This document shows positions 26,209 to 35,368 of a DNA stretch of 64,000 nucleotides, in pieces; the first letter of the stretch is position 1, and every line of letters starts with the position of its first letter. The notes under the pieces are model-generated. The model was not told the DNA's origin and did no database searches. It saw only the letters and a program-made list of their open reading frames with translations. Position numbers and translations under genes: made by a program. Source of the stretch: DATMER01 sp040349255 (GTDB lineage: Bacteria > Acidobacteriota > Thermoanaerobaculia > Multivoradales > UBA5704); assembly GCA_040349255.1 (NCBI GenBank), contig JBEQUE010000218.1, positions 1 to 64,000 on the forward strand, read 5' to 3'.

Positions 26209-27105
26209 ATGGCTGCTGGCATTGACGTCTTCTTTACCGGTCTGATGCTAATCTGCCTCGACGGTCAAGCGAACTGCCCTATCGAGAGGTACTACCCTAA
26301 TACTGCCTGGATTGTAAAGGCGGATGGACCACGAAGGATCTGCGGATGGGATGACAGTACTAAGACTACTCTTGTGATGCGGTTCCTCAGAAGTGAGTTT
26401 ATGCCTTCAAAAGCAATTACGTGTGAAGAGGACGACGCCAATCCGAACTGCACTAGCGTGATACCAACTACGCAATCCAATATATGCGTTTACCCAGCGC
26501 CTGATCCCGATGAGCAACGGCTAGAAAGCAGCCTTCAATGGTTGCCAAGAATCTCTGAAATTGATGGACGTTTCAAAGCAGTTCGTCTAGAACATATTGG
26601 CGATCCTAGTTACACTCCGGTCAGCATCAATTTCGCAACCGGAGTGATTGGCGCCGGCGAGAAATGGCCGCCGGCGAACGCCGGCCTTGGCCCACCAAAA
26701 CTGTGGCTTCGCTCGGACATGAAAGCCGCCGACAACCTTCCGCGCGAGTTGTCGGATCGATTGCAGGTTAGCTACGGAGGGGCTACACAATTACATTTCA
26801 CCTACTGCGACGGCCGGCCTTGGTTAACGCTTATGGCAAAGACACCACGGGCTAGCCTAACTATCCGAAACAGGGCCGAAACGTTCATCATTGATCGGTA
26901 CAATGGCTACGATAATCTATCCAATCTTCTCTGGTACTACCGTTTAGGGATCTGGGACACCACCTACGGCTCATGCCCGGAATACAGCGTAGACCGGAGA
27001 GATGCGGTCATACTTCGGTGCCGGCGAGACAATGGCCGCGCCTGCGCGTGCTATGACGATAACTGTAATCGCGAGTCTACGTTTTGGCCGCCGCTTTTGA
27101 GATAG
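26209..27105 (+). CDS. Hypothetical protein, likely CHAT partner, base-composition outlier
   Basis: A 298-residue protein that I do not recognise. It begins with a hydrophobic strand (FFTGLMLICLDG) but has no convincing signal peptide. It has about a dozen cysteines, several clustered at the C-terminus (RCRRDNGRACACYDDNC). The G+C content, about 50% in lines counted by eye, is far below the roughly 65-70% of neighbours, and codon choice differs, so it was probably acquired. AGGAGG stands 5 bases before the ATG, and the CHAT stop is only 17 bases away, so the two form an operon. It may be the substrate, regulator or effector of the CHAT protease, which is inference from position only. Confidence 0.65.
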   Translation: MAAGIDVFFTGLMLICLDGQANCPIERYYPNTAWIVKADGPRRICGWDDSTKTTLVMRFLRSEFMPSKAITCEEDDANPNCTSVIPTTQSNICVYPAPDPDEQRLESSLQWLPRISEIDGRFKAVRLEHIGDPSYTPVSINFATGVIGAGEKWPPANAGLGPPKLWLRSDMKAADNLPRELSDRLQVSYGGATQLHFTYCDGRPWLTLMAKTPRASLTIRNRAETFIIDRYNGYDNLSNLLWYYRLGIWDTTYGSCPEYSVDRRDAVILRCRRDNGRACACYDDNCNRESTFWPPLLR

Positions 27106-27121
27106 CAGCAAAGAGGGGAAA

Positions 27122-27194
27122 TGGCTAGAAGCCAGGGATTCGAACCTCGATTCTGCGGGTCAGAGCCGACTGTCCTACGCTGAAGGACCTCCCA
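27122..27194 (-). pseudogene. Decayed tRNA-Gln pseudogene
   Basis: This 73-base copy keeps the anticodon loop CTCTGAC, the T-loop and CCA. It has three G-U pairs in the acceptor stem, a lost base in the D-loop that removes the conserved GG, two mismatches in the anticodon stem, and one in the T-stem. Its promoter is also degraded. It lies directly downstream of intact gltX, which marks it as the original tRNA position. Confidence 0.82.
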
Positions 27195-27306
27195 GCAGGG
27201 CAGGCCCGGGAGGATAAACCTAACGGGCCTGTCAGCTCAGTCCCGGAGCGGCGCGGAGGAATTCCACGAACTTCGTCAGCCGCCGCTTCGTGGTCTCCCG
27301 GCCCAT
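27122..27306. repeat. Right direct repeat: intact gltX tail and decayed tRNA-Gln
   Basis: This is the partner of 22651-22846. Here the gltX end is part of the complete gene while the tRNA is decayed; the reverse is true in the left copy. Homology stops at the same methionine codon of gltX in both. Confidence 0.8.
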
Positions 27307-28683
27307 GACCTCGATCAAGTCGAAGAGCGGCGGGCCTCCGGTGGCGCCCGAAAGGGCCATCCGGGTCGGGTGGATCGGCACGCCCGCTTTCACGCCGCGC
27401 TCGTCGGCCAGCTTCCGCAGCTCGGCCTCCAGCGCCTCCTTCGTGAACTCCGGCAGCGCGTCGAAACGGTCCCGCAGGGTCTCCAGCAGCTCCGGCAGCG
27501 CCGGGTCCTTCAGGAACTTGGCGCAGGCCGCCGGGTCGTAGGCCGGCAGCTCCTGGAAGTAGGGCGTCACCTGCTCGGCCAGCTCCTTCAGGGTCTTGGC
27601 GCGCGGGCGGTGAAGCTCCAGCGCCTCGGACAGACGCTCCGGATCCGCGTCCGTCAGCCCGTACTGGTCCAGGAAAGGCTCCAGGTAGGGCCGCAGCTCG
27701 GCGGTCTCCGTCTTCAGCATGTACTGGGAGTTCATCCACAGCAGCTTCTCGCGGTCGAACACCGCCGCCGAGGCGTTCAGGCGGTCGACCGTGAAGAGCT
27801 GGATCATCTCCTCGCGCGCGAGGACCTCGCGGTCGTCGCCCGGGCTCCAGCCGAGGAGCGCCATGAAGTTGTAGAGCGCCTGCGGCAACATGCCCTCATT
27901 GCGGAACTCCTCGACCGAGGTGGCGCCGTAGCGCTTCGAGAGCCGCTTCTTGTCCGGCCCGAGGATCAGCGGCAGGTGGCCGAAGGTCGGCACCTGCCCG
28001 CCCAGGGCCTGGAACAGAGGGATGTGCTTCGGCGTGTTCGACAGGTGGTCCTCGCCCCGGATCACGTGGGTGATCCGCATGTCGATGTCGTCCACCACGA
28101 CCGACATGTGGTAGGTCGGGGTGCCGTCGGAGCGCAGGAGCACGAAGTCGTCCAGGGCGTCCGGCGGGAAGTCCATGTCGCCGCGCACCATGTCGTGGAA
28201 GCGGATGTGGTCGTCCGGCATCCGGAAGCGGACCACGAACGGGCGGCCCTCGGCGAGCCGCGCCTCGACCTCCTCCTTGGAAAGCTTGAGGCAGGTGCGC
28301 GGGTAGCGGAAGGCGGCGCCTCCCGCCTGCGCCTCGGCGCGCTGGGCCTCCAGCTCCTCCTGGGTGCAGAAGCAGCGATAGGCCCTGCCGTTGGCGAGCA
28401 GCTCCTCGGCGCGCTCGTGGTGGCGCGGCAGGCGCTCGCTCTGGAGGAACGGCCCCTCGTCCCAGACCACACCGATCCAGGCCAGGGCGGACTGGATCTG
28501 GAGGGTCATGGCCTCGTCCGAGCGCTCCTTGTCCGTGTCCTCGATGCGCAGGATGAAGGCGCCGCCCATCTTCTGGCGCAGCAGGTCGTTGTAGATGGCG
28601 GTGCGGACGCCGCCCAGGTGCAGGAAGCCGGTCGGGGAGGGTGCGAAGCGCACGCGGACCGGGCCGTTCATCTCCGTAGTCAT
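27232..28683 (-). CDS. gltX: Glutamyl-tRNA synthetase
   Basis: Charges tRNA with glutamate. The protein of about 483 residues shows RFAPSPTGFLHLGGVRTA (HxGG class I signature at about 22-25), the KKRLSKR (KMSKS-type) loop near 240 and the C-terminal anticodon-binding region. The ATG at 28683 is used; the ATG five codons later is possible because no clear ribosome binding site marks either. The tRNA-Gln sequence downstream suggests a non-discriminating enzyme that also makes Glu-tRNA-Gln for GatCAB, which is family-based inference. It is divergent from the stress-protein gene with only 18 bases between starts. Confidence 0.93.
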   Translation of the reverse strand: MTTEMNGPVRVRFAPSPTGFLHLGGVRTAIYNDLLRQKMGGAFILRIEDTDKERSDEAMTLQIQSALAWIGVVWDEGPFLQSERLPRHHERAEELLANGRAYRCFCTQEELEAQRAEAQAGGAAFRYPRTCLKLSKEEVEARLAEGRPFVVRFRMPDDHIRFHDMVRGDMDFPPDALDDFVLLRSDGTPTYHMSVVVDDIDMRITHVIRGEDHLSNTPKHIPLFQALGGQVPTFGHLPLILGPDKKRLSKRYGATSVEEFRNEGMLPQALYNFMALLGWSPGDDREVLAREEMIQLFTVDRLNASAAVFDREKLLWMNSQYMLKTETAELRPYLEPFLDQYGLTDADPERLSEALELHRPRAKTLKELAEQVTPYFQELPAYDPAACAKFLKDPALPELLETLRDRFDALPEFTKEALEAELRKLADERGVKAGVPIHPTRMALSGATGGPPLFDLIEVMGRETTKRRLTKFVEFLRAAPGLS

Positions 28684-28701
28684 AGCGATGGGCAAGGTAT
28701 C

Positions 28702-29622
28702 ATGCGGTCCATGGAACCAGGAACTTCCCACCCCGTCATCCTTGCGGCCACCGACTTCTCGGAGACCGCCGAGGCCGCGCTGGACTGGGCCGCCGAGCTG
28801 GCCCGCCTCCAGGGGGCCCGGCTGGAGCTGATCCATGCCGTGATGCTCCCTCCAGCGATGTCCGGCTTCGTGGCGCCCGGTCCCCTCTTCGACGAGGAGG
28901 TGCGCGCCGCCGCCGTCGCCCGGCTCGGCGAGGCCGCCGGCCGCCTCCGCCAGGCCTCTCCGGGGACCGAGGTCGCCACCCATCTCGCGATGGGCACGCC
29001 TTCCCAGGTCATCCTCCACCGCGCCGGAGAGCTGTCGGCGGCGGCCATCGTCATGGGCACCCGCGGCCTGACCGGCCTGCGCCACCTCCTCCTCGGGAGC
29101 ACCACGGAACGGGTCATGCACCGGGCGCCGTGCCCGGTGCTCTCGGTCCACCCCGGCGACCGCGACCGCCACCGGCCGATCCGCTCGATCCTGGTGCCGA
29201 CCGACTTCTCCAGGGACGCCGAGCTCGCCATCGAGGCCGCCCACCGGCTCCTCGCGCCCCTGGAGCAGGACGCGCGCCTGGTCCTCCTCCACGCCTTCAA
29301 CCTGCCGATCGAGTACACCGCCTACGGGCCGATCCCGACCTCGGTGGACTATCTGAAGGACCGCGGTCTGGAGTCCGAGCGTCTCCTGGAGGAGATGCAG
29401 GAGCGGCTGCTGCGCGAGGGCCTGGCCGTGGAGACGGTGGCCCGCGAAGGAGACCCGGCCGAGGTGATCGCCTCCGAGGCCGAGTCCCGCGGCGTGGATC
29501 TCATCGCCATGGGCACCCACGGGGGGTCCGCGCTCCGGCACCTGCTCCTCGGCAGCACCGCCGCGCGGGTGCTCCAGCACGCCGCCTGCCCGGTGATGAC
29601 GATCCGGCGGCCGGAGGAGTAG
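28702..29622 (+). CDS. Universal stress protein with two UspA domains
   Basis: A 306-residue protein made of two tandem UspA domains (about 10-150 and 160-306). Each ends with the ATP-binding pattern G-2x-G-9x-G-S/T: MGTRGLTGLRHLLLGSTTE and MGTHGGSALRHLLLGSTAA. AAGG lies 4 bases before the ATG at 28702; an ATG three codons later is an alternative. Tandem-Usp proteins are cytoplasmic, bind ATP and help in stress survival; the exact role is unknown. Confidence 0.87.
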   Translation: MRSMEPGTSHPVILAATDFSETAEAALDWAAELARLQGARLELIHAVMLPPAMSGFVAPGPLFDEEVRAAAVARLGEAAGRLRQASPGTEVATHLAMGTPSQVILHRAGELSAAAIVMGTRGLTGLRHLLLGSTTERVMHRAPCPVLSVHPGDRDRHRPIRSILVPTDFSRDAELAIEAAHRLLAPLEQDARLVLLHAFNLPIEYTAYGPIPTSVDYLKDRGLESERLLEEMQERLLREGLAVETVAREGDPAEVIASEAESRGVDLIAMGTHGGSALRHLLLGSTAARVLQHAACPVMTIRRPEE

Positions 29623-29655
29623 AGCTCCGGCCGCCCGGACCGTTCCGAAAGACCG

Positions 29656-30465
29656 CTACTCGACGATCGGCAGGTCCAGGGGGGCCTCGTCGTCGCCCTT
29701 GACCCTGACGCGCACCGGGCGGCCGCCGTCGCCCTTCACCTTGAGACGCAGGACGCGGGTGGTCGCCTTCGAGCCGCCGACCTCGACACTGTCGTAGGGC
29801 TCGAGGACGAGCGCCTCGCCCTTCTCGTCGAGAACGGAGATGTCGAGGGTCGCGGCCTTGCCTCCCGGCGCGCCGGCGTAGTGGAGGGACACGAGCCAGT
29901 CGCCGTCGTGGCGGGCGATGCGGACCAGCGGACGGCCGGCGGCGGCGAAGCTGGAGAAACGATAGGTGGTGACATCTTTCGGAATGGTGGCGCTCCCTTT
30001 GACTTTCCAGTCGGCCGTGGCAAGCACCTCGCTCGTGGAAGTGTTGATCAGCTCGCCATGGAAATCGAGGTTTATTTCAAGGGTCTGGCCGGAGCTTCCC
30101 GAGAGGCCCGGTTCGTCCGAGCCCTCGTAGGTGCATCCCGTGTCCTGTGCAGGCAGATACTGATCGAGCGAAGAGGCCGGACAGGCCCGATAACCGTAGG
30201 CGGTACAGCCCTTTCCCGGCCCGCAGCCGTCGATGCGGAACTCGTCGGGGCTGAGCGTGACCGAACCGCAGAGCACATGCGTGATCGTGTTGCCGTCGAC
30301 GGTGAAATAACCCTTCACATACTGGCGGTACTCGCCGGCGGCGCAGCTTCCGCCGTCGTTCTTGAGCTGCGCCTTCATGACGAACGGGACCGAGAGTTTT
30401 TTGCCCGAGAGCTGGGGAACCAGAGTGCCGCTCGGGATGTCGGTGAACTGACCTGTGAGAGCCAT
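29656..30465 (-). CDS. Hypothetical cysteine-containing protein
   Basis: A 269-residue protein that I cannot assign. It has no signal peptide. The N-terminal half carries six cysteines in spaced positions (GSCAAGEYRQY, HVLCGS, DGCGPGKGC, RACPAS, DTGCTYEG). The C-terminal half is beta-rich and acidic, with DKTT/KVKGD-type strands that resemble a carbohydrate-binding or immunoglobulin-like module. AAGGAGG is 11 bases before the ATG. It stands alone between two unrelated genes. Confidence 0.6.
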   Translation of the reverse strand: MALTGQFTDIPSGTLVPQLSGKKLSVPFVMKAQLKNDGGSCAAGEYRQYVKGYFTVDGNTITHVLCGSVTLSPDEFRIDGCGPGKGCTAYGYRACPASSLDQYLPAQDTGCTYEGSDEPGLSGSSGQTLEINLDFHGELINTSTSEVLATADWKVKGSATIPKDVTTYRFSSFAAAGRPLVRIARHDGDWLVSLHYAGAPGGKAATLDISVLDEKGEALVLEPYDSVEVGGSKATTRVLRLKVKGDGGRPVRVRVKGDDEAPLDLPIVE

Positions 30466-30551
30466 GGCGATTGCGTCCTCCTTCCGGTTTTGAGGTCCTT
30501 CGGAAGGACGGCGCGCCGACGGCGCTGTGAACCCCGGCGGGCGGACGCCGG

Positions 30552-31912
30552 CTATTTCACCCAGACGGTCTTGATGTTCACGAACTCGCGGATGCCCACC
30601 TCGGACAGCTCGCGGCCGTAGCCCGAGCTCTTGATGCCGCCGAACGGGAGCCGCGGGTCGGACTTGACGATCCCGTTCACGAAGACCGAGCCGGCCTCGA
30701 TCTCCGCGGCCAGGGGGCCTCGGCGCGCGCCGGGTCGGAGGTCCAGACGCTCGCCCCGAGACCGTAGCGCGAGCGGTTCGCCAGCTCCACGGCCTCGGCC
30801 GCGTCGCGGACGCGGGTCACGGCCGCCACCGGCCCGAAGGTCTCCTCGTCGAAGGCCGGCATGCCGGGCTTCACCCCCGAGAGCAGGGTCGGCTCGTAGA
30901 ACCAGCCACCCCCATCCCTGCGCCGGCCGCCGGTCCGCAGCACGGCGCCGGCCTCCACCGAGCGCCGCACCTGATCGTCCAGGTCGCCCAGCAGGTCCTC
31001 GCGCGCCATGGGCCCGACCTCGGTGCCGCGGTCGAGCGGGTCGCCGACCTTGAGCGCCTCCATCGCCTTGACCATCTCCTCCTCGAAGCGGTCGGCGACC
31101 GGCTCCTCGACGATGAAACGCTTGGCCGCGATGCAGCTCTGGCCCGAGTTGATGGTGCGCGCCTTGGCCGCCTGCTTCGCGGCTTCGACCGGATCGGCAT
31201 CGGCGAGAACGAGGAACGGGTCCGAGCCACCGAGCTCGAGCACGGTCTTCTTGAGGTGACGGCCCGCCTCGGCGGCGACCTCCATGCCCGCCTTCTCGCT
31301 GCCGGTGAGAGTCACCGCCTTGATGGCCGGGTGGCGGATCAGCTCGGCCACCCGGGAGGACGGAACGAGGAGAGTCGTGAAGACGCCTTCGGGGAAGCCG
31401 GCGTCCCGGAAGACCTCCTCGATGGCGAGCGCCGTGCCCGGGACGTTGCCGGCGTGCTTGAGCAGGCCGACGTTGCCCGCCATGAGGGCCGGCGCGGCGA
31501 AGCGGAAGACCTGCCAGAACGGGAAGTTCCAGGGCATGACCGCGAGCACCGGACCGATCGGGTCGTAGCGCACCAGGCTGCGGCTGGCGTCGGTGCCGAC
31601 CGGCTCGGCGGAGAGGAAGCGCTCGGCGTGCTCGGCGTAGAACTCGCAGACCCAGGCGCACTTGTCGACCTCGCCCTCGGCGGCCGGGAGCGGCTTGCCC
31701 ATCTCTTCGGTGATGAGGCGTCCGTAGTCGCCGGCGCGCTCGCGCAGGAGGTCGCCGGCCTGGGTCATGAGCTTCGCGCGCTCGGCGAACGGCACGCGGC
31801 GCCAGGAGGCGAAGGCCGCCTCGGCGCGCTCCAGCCGCTCGGCGGCCGCGGCCTCGTCATGGTCGGGGTACTCCCGGATCAGCTCGCCCGTCGCGGGGTT
31901 GATGGCTTTCAT
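30552..31912 (-). pseudogene. Succinate-semialdehyde dehydrogenase (YneI/Sad-like), frameshifted
   Basis: An NAD(P)-dependent aldehyde dehydrogenase, best matched to the short YneI/Sad type that oxidises succinate semialdehyde. From ATG 31912 the protein reads AINPATGE, MPWNFPFWQV, LELGGSDPFLVL (catalytic glutamate) and NSGQSCIAAKRF (catalytic cysteine). Near 30716, in a run of five Gs on the plus strand, the frame shifts. The C-terminus (AGSVFVNGIVKSDPRLPFGG, KSSGYGREL) continues in another frame to 30552. One extra base would restore a protein of about 453 residues. It is either a real frameshift or a homopolymer sequencing error; the rest looks intact. Confidence 0.8.
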
Positions 31913-31958
31913 GAAGGCGCTCCCACCCGGTTCCGGTATTACGTCTTTCAAGGAAGGC

Positions 31959-32052
<94 letters not shown>

Positions 32053-32176
32053 TGCGGTCCGGCAGGGGTCCTCATTGTATGGGCCCGAGGCCCCGGAGTC
32101 AAAAAGGCCCCATCCGGTGCAGGAAGGATAAACTAGCACCCCCTGTCGGGTATTCCTCTTGGAGGAGGGAGAGATC

Positions 32177-34186
32177 ATGGGTGACGAACCGAAGAATCAG
32201 GACCGGCTGGCGATCGACACCATCCGGTTCCTTGCCGTGGACATGGTGGAAAAGGCGCAGTCCGGGCACCCCGGCGCGCCGCTGGGCCAGGCGCCGCTCG
32301 CGTATCTGATCTGGACGCGCCACATGCGCCACAACCCGGACAACCCGGACTGGCCGAACCGTGACCGCTTCGTGCTCTCCTGCGGCCACGCCTCGGCCCT
32401 GCTCTACGCGCTGCTCCACCTCGGCGGCTACGGCCTGCCCATGGAGGAGCTGCAGCGCTTCCGCCAGCTCGGCTCGAAGACGCCCGGCCATCCCGAGCAC
32501 GAGCTGACCCGCGGCGTCGAGACCACGACCGGGCCGCTCGGCCAGGGGCTCGGCAACGCGGTCGGCATGGCGATCGCGGAGAAGCTCGGCGCCGCCCACT
32601 TCAACCGCGACGGCTTCCCGCTCTTCGACCACAACATCTGGGTGATCGCGAGCGACGGCGACATGATGGAAGGCGTGGCCTCCGAAGCCTGCTCGCTCGC
32701 CGGCCACCTGAAGCTCGGCCGGCTCAAGGTGTTCTACGACGACAACGAGATCTCGATCGACGGCCCCACCTCGCTCGCCTTCACCGAGGACGTCGGCAAG
32801 CGCTTCGAGGCCTACGGATGGAACGTCCTCCGGGTCGGAGACGGCAACGACCTCGAAGCCCTGGAGGCGGCGATCGGCAAGGCCGAGGCCGAGACCGAGC
32901 GGCCGACGCTCGTGGTCGTCCGGACGGTGATCGGCTACGGCAGTCCGCACAAGGGCGGCACGGCCGAGGCGCACGGCGCGCCGCTCGGAGCCGACGAGGT
33001 CGTGGCCACGAAGAAGGCGCTCGGCTGGCCGACGGAGCCGACCTTCCTGGTGCCGGACGGCGCCACGGAGCCGTTCGAGGGCGCCCGCGAGCGCGGCCGC
33101 AAGGCCGAGCAGGAGTGGAACGACCTGCTGAAGCGCTACCGCGAGGCCCACCCCGAAGCCGCCGCCGACCTCGACGGCCGGCTCGCGAACCGCCTGTCGG
33201 ACGGCTGGCAGGACGCGCTGCCGAAGTTCAAGCCGGAGGACAAGCCGGTCGCGACCCGCGCCGCCTCCGGCCAGGTGCTCAACGCGCTGGCCGCGAAGAT
33301 CCCGCTTCTCACCGGCGGCTCGGCGGACCTGACGCCGTCGAACAACACCTTCCTCAAGGGTCTGCCCAACTTCGAATCCGAGACCCCTGGCGGCCGGAAC
33401 CTGCGCTTCGGGGTGCGCGAGCACGGCATGGGCTCGGTGATGAACGGCATCGCCCTGTCGCGCCTGTGGATCCCGTACGGCGGCACCTTCCTGATCTTCT
33501 CGGACTACATGCGTCCGCCGATCCGCCTGGCCTGCCTGATGAAGATCCAGGCGATCTACGTCTTCACCCACGACTCGATCTTCCTGGGTGAGGACGGTCC
33601 GACCCACCAGCCGATCGAGCAGCTCTCCGCGCTCCGGGCCATCCCTGCGTTGCGCGTCATCCGGCCGGCCGACGCGAACGAGACCGCCGAGGCCTGGCGT
33701 CTGGCGATCGAGCACCGGCACGGCCCCACGGCCCTCGCCCTGACCCGCCAGAACCTGCCGATCCTGGCCGAGGCCGTGGACAAGGCCCGCGAAGGCGTGG
33801 CGAAGGGCGCCTACATCCTCCTGGACTCCGAAGACCCCGAGCTGATCCTGATCGCCACGGGCTCCGAGGTCTCGGCCACGCTGGAAGCCGCCAAGTCGCT
33901 CCAGGGCAAGGGCAAGCGCGTCCGGGTGGTGAGCATGCCGTGCTGGGAGCTGTTCGACGAGCAGCCGAAGGAGTACCAGGACAGCGTGCTGCCGCCCGCG
34001 GTCCGCAAGCGCCTGGCCGTCGAAGCCGGCTCCCCGATGGGCTGGGAACGGTATGTGGGGCTTGACGGCGAGGTCCACGGCATCGAGCGCTTCGGAGCCT
34101 CGGCGCCGGCCAAGGACCTGGCGCGCGAGTTCGGCTTCACGCCGGAGGCGATCGCGGAGCACGCGGAGGGGATGCTGGGGAGGTAG
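32177..34186 (+). CDS. tkt: Transketolase
   Basis: Thiamine-diphosphate enzyme of the pentose phosphate and Calvin-type sugar rearrangements. The 669-residue protein has SGHPGAPLGQAPLAYLIW, the TPP-binding GDGDMMEGVASEA motif, a substrate-binding VREHGMGSVMNG region and the C-terminal domain. I use ATG 32177 and not the upstream in-frame TTG at 32159, since the GGAGGAGGGAG tract lies between them. It is followed 12 bases later by the AAA ATPase gene, which may ride on its transcript. Confidence 0.93.
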   Translation: MGDEPKNQDRLAIDTIRFLAVDMVEKAQSGHPGAPLGQAPLAYLIWTRHMRHNPDNPDWPNRDRFVLSCGHASALLYALLHLGGYGLPMEELQRFRQLGSKTPGHPEHELTRGVETTTGPLGQGLGNAVGMAIAEKLGAAHFNRDGFPLFDHNIWVIASDGDMMEGVASEACSLAGHLKLGRLKVFYDDNEISIDGPTSLAFTEDVGKRFEAYGWNVLRVGDGNDLEALEAAIGKAEAETERPTLVVVRTVIGYGSPHKGGTAEAHGAPLGADEVVATKKALGWPTEPTFLVPDGATEPFEGARERGRKAEQEWNDLLKRYREAHPEAAADLDGRLANRLSDGWQDALPKFKPEDKPVATRAASGQVLNALAAKIPLLTGGSADLTPSNNTFLKGLPNFESETPGGRNLRFGVREHGMGSVMNGIALSRLWIPYGGTFLIFSDYMRPPIRLACLMKIQAIYVFTHDSIFLGEDGPTHQPIEQLSALRAIPALRVIRPADANETAEAWRLAIEHRHGPTALALTRQNLPILAEAVDKAREGVAKGAYILLDSEDPELILIATGSEVSATLEAAKSLQGKGKRVRVVSMPCWELFDEQPKEYQDSVLPPAVRKRLAVEAGSPMGWERYVGLDGEVHGIERFGASAPAKDLAREFGFTPEAIAEHAEGMLGR

Positions 34187-34198
34187 ACTGGAGGTCCG

Positions 34199-35365
34199 GT
34201 GAAAAAGTCTGCGAAAAGCCAGGCGCTGCGCTTCACCCTGGTAGAGATCCAGAACTGGCGGAATTTCACCAAGGTTCGGGTCCCGCTCCGGGATCGGGCG
34301 TTCCTGGTGGGCCCGAATGCTTCCGGGAAGTCGAACTTCCTGGATGTCTTCCGCTACCTGCACGACATTGTCTCGATCGGTGGTGGATTCCGGGAGGCGA
34401 CCGGCCGGCGCGGAGGCGTGACGAAGCTGCGCTCGCTCGCGGCTCGAGGACAGCAAACCCAGATCAAGCTTCTCGTCCAGATCGGGAGCGTGGAACGGCC
34501 CACTGCCTGGGAGTACGAGATCTGGTTCACCCAGGATATTCTGCGGCGGCCAATCCTCAAGCGCGAGCGTGTCGCTCGGGACGGGCAGGATCTCTTCATA
34601 CGCCCCGACGACCAGGACAAGGCCGACACGGAACGGCTCACCCAGACCTATCTGGAGCAGGTGAACGTCAACCGGGATTTCCGTGAGGTGGTCGAGTTTC
34701 TATCGGCAGTCCGGTACCTCCACGTCGTCCCGCAGCTCATCCGGGAACCGGAGCGTTCGGTGGGCCGCCAGAACGATCCGTACGGAGGGGACTTCCTGGA
34801 GCAGATCGCCCGCAGTCAGAAGACGACGCGAGACGCACGTCTCCGCCGCATTTTGCAGGCATTGCGGGTCGCCGTTCCCCAGCTCGAAGATTTACAACTC
34901 TCCCGGGACGAGGTCGGAACGCCTCATTTGCGAGGCAAGTACCGTCATTGGCGGCCCCAGGGTGCCTGGCAGACGGAGGAGGACTTCTCGGACGGCACTC
35001 TGCGTCTTATCGGCCTGCTCTGGGCAGTGCTCGACGGTTCCGGTCCCCTTCTCCTGGAAGAGCCGGAGCTTTCGCTTCATCCGGAGGTCGTCCGCTACCT
35101 TCCGCAGCTCCTGGCCAGGGTCCAGCGGCAGTCCGGGAGACAGGTGATGATCAGTACTCACTCCAAGGACCTTCTGGACGACGGAGGGATCGGGTTGGAC
35201 GAGGTCCTCCTTCTCCACACGGGAGGCGAAGGGACCGAGGTCCGCCGTGCCGACTCTCAGGACGAGGTACGCACGCTCCTGGAAGGCGGCCTTTCGCTGG
35301 CGGAAGTGGTGATCCCGCGGACCCGTCCCGAGCGAGCGGAGCAACTCGCCTTGTTCGACACCTGA
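34199..35365 (+). CDS. AAA/RecF-like ATPase of a two-gene module
   Basis: A 388-residue ABC/RecF-OLD type ATPase. Walker A is GPNASGKSN (38-46), the signature-like DFSDGTLRL is at about 261, Walker B LLLEEPELSLHP is at 284-295 and a histidine switch lies in ISTHSKDLLD. The GTG start has GGAGGT 2 bases upstream. The next gene begins after three bases and encodes a TOPRIM-like protein. ATPase plus TOPRIM-like nuclease pairs include OLD-type and PARIS-type anti-phage systems, so a defence role is plausible; the match is architectural only. It lies between transketolase and tRNA-Ser. Confidence 0.82.
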   Translation: MKKSAKSQALRFTLVEIQNWRNFTKVRVPLRDRAFLVGPNASGKSNFLDVFRYLHDIVSIGGGFREATGRRGGVTKLRSLAARGQQTQIKLLVQIGSVERPTAWEYEIWFTQDILRRPILKRERVARDGQDLFIRPDDQDKADTERLTQTYLEQVNVNRDFREVVEFLSAVRYLHVVPQLIREPERSVGRQNDPYGGDFLEQIARSQKTTRDARLRRILQALRVAVPQLEDLQLSRDEVGTPHLRGKYRHWRPQGAWQTEEDFSDGTLRLIGLLWAVLDGSGPLLLEEPELSLHPEVVRYLPQLLARVQRQSGRQVMISTHSKDLLDDGGIGLDEVLLLHTGGEGTEVRRADSQDEVRTLLEGGLSLAEVVIPRTRPERAEQLALFDT

Positions 35366-35368
35366 TCC

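Noticed and set aside
26209..27105. Bacterial gasdermin next to the CHAT protease
   Set aside because: The length and context would fit, but I see no gasdermin-like N-terminal cysteine/strand pattern; not supportable without structure prediction.
22651..27306. Typical integrative element with integrase
   Set aside because: No integrase, transposase or terminal inverted repeats are visible; the repeats span a full tRNA plus gene tail, unlike a short att core.
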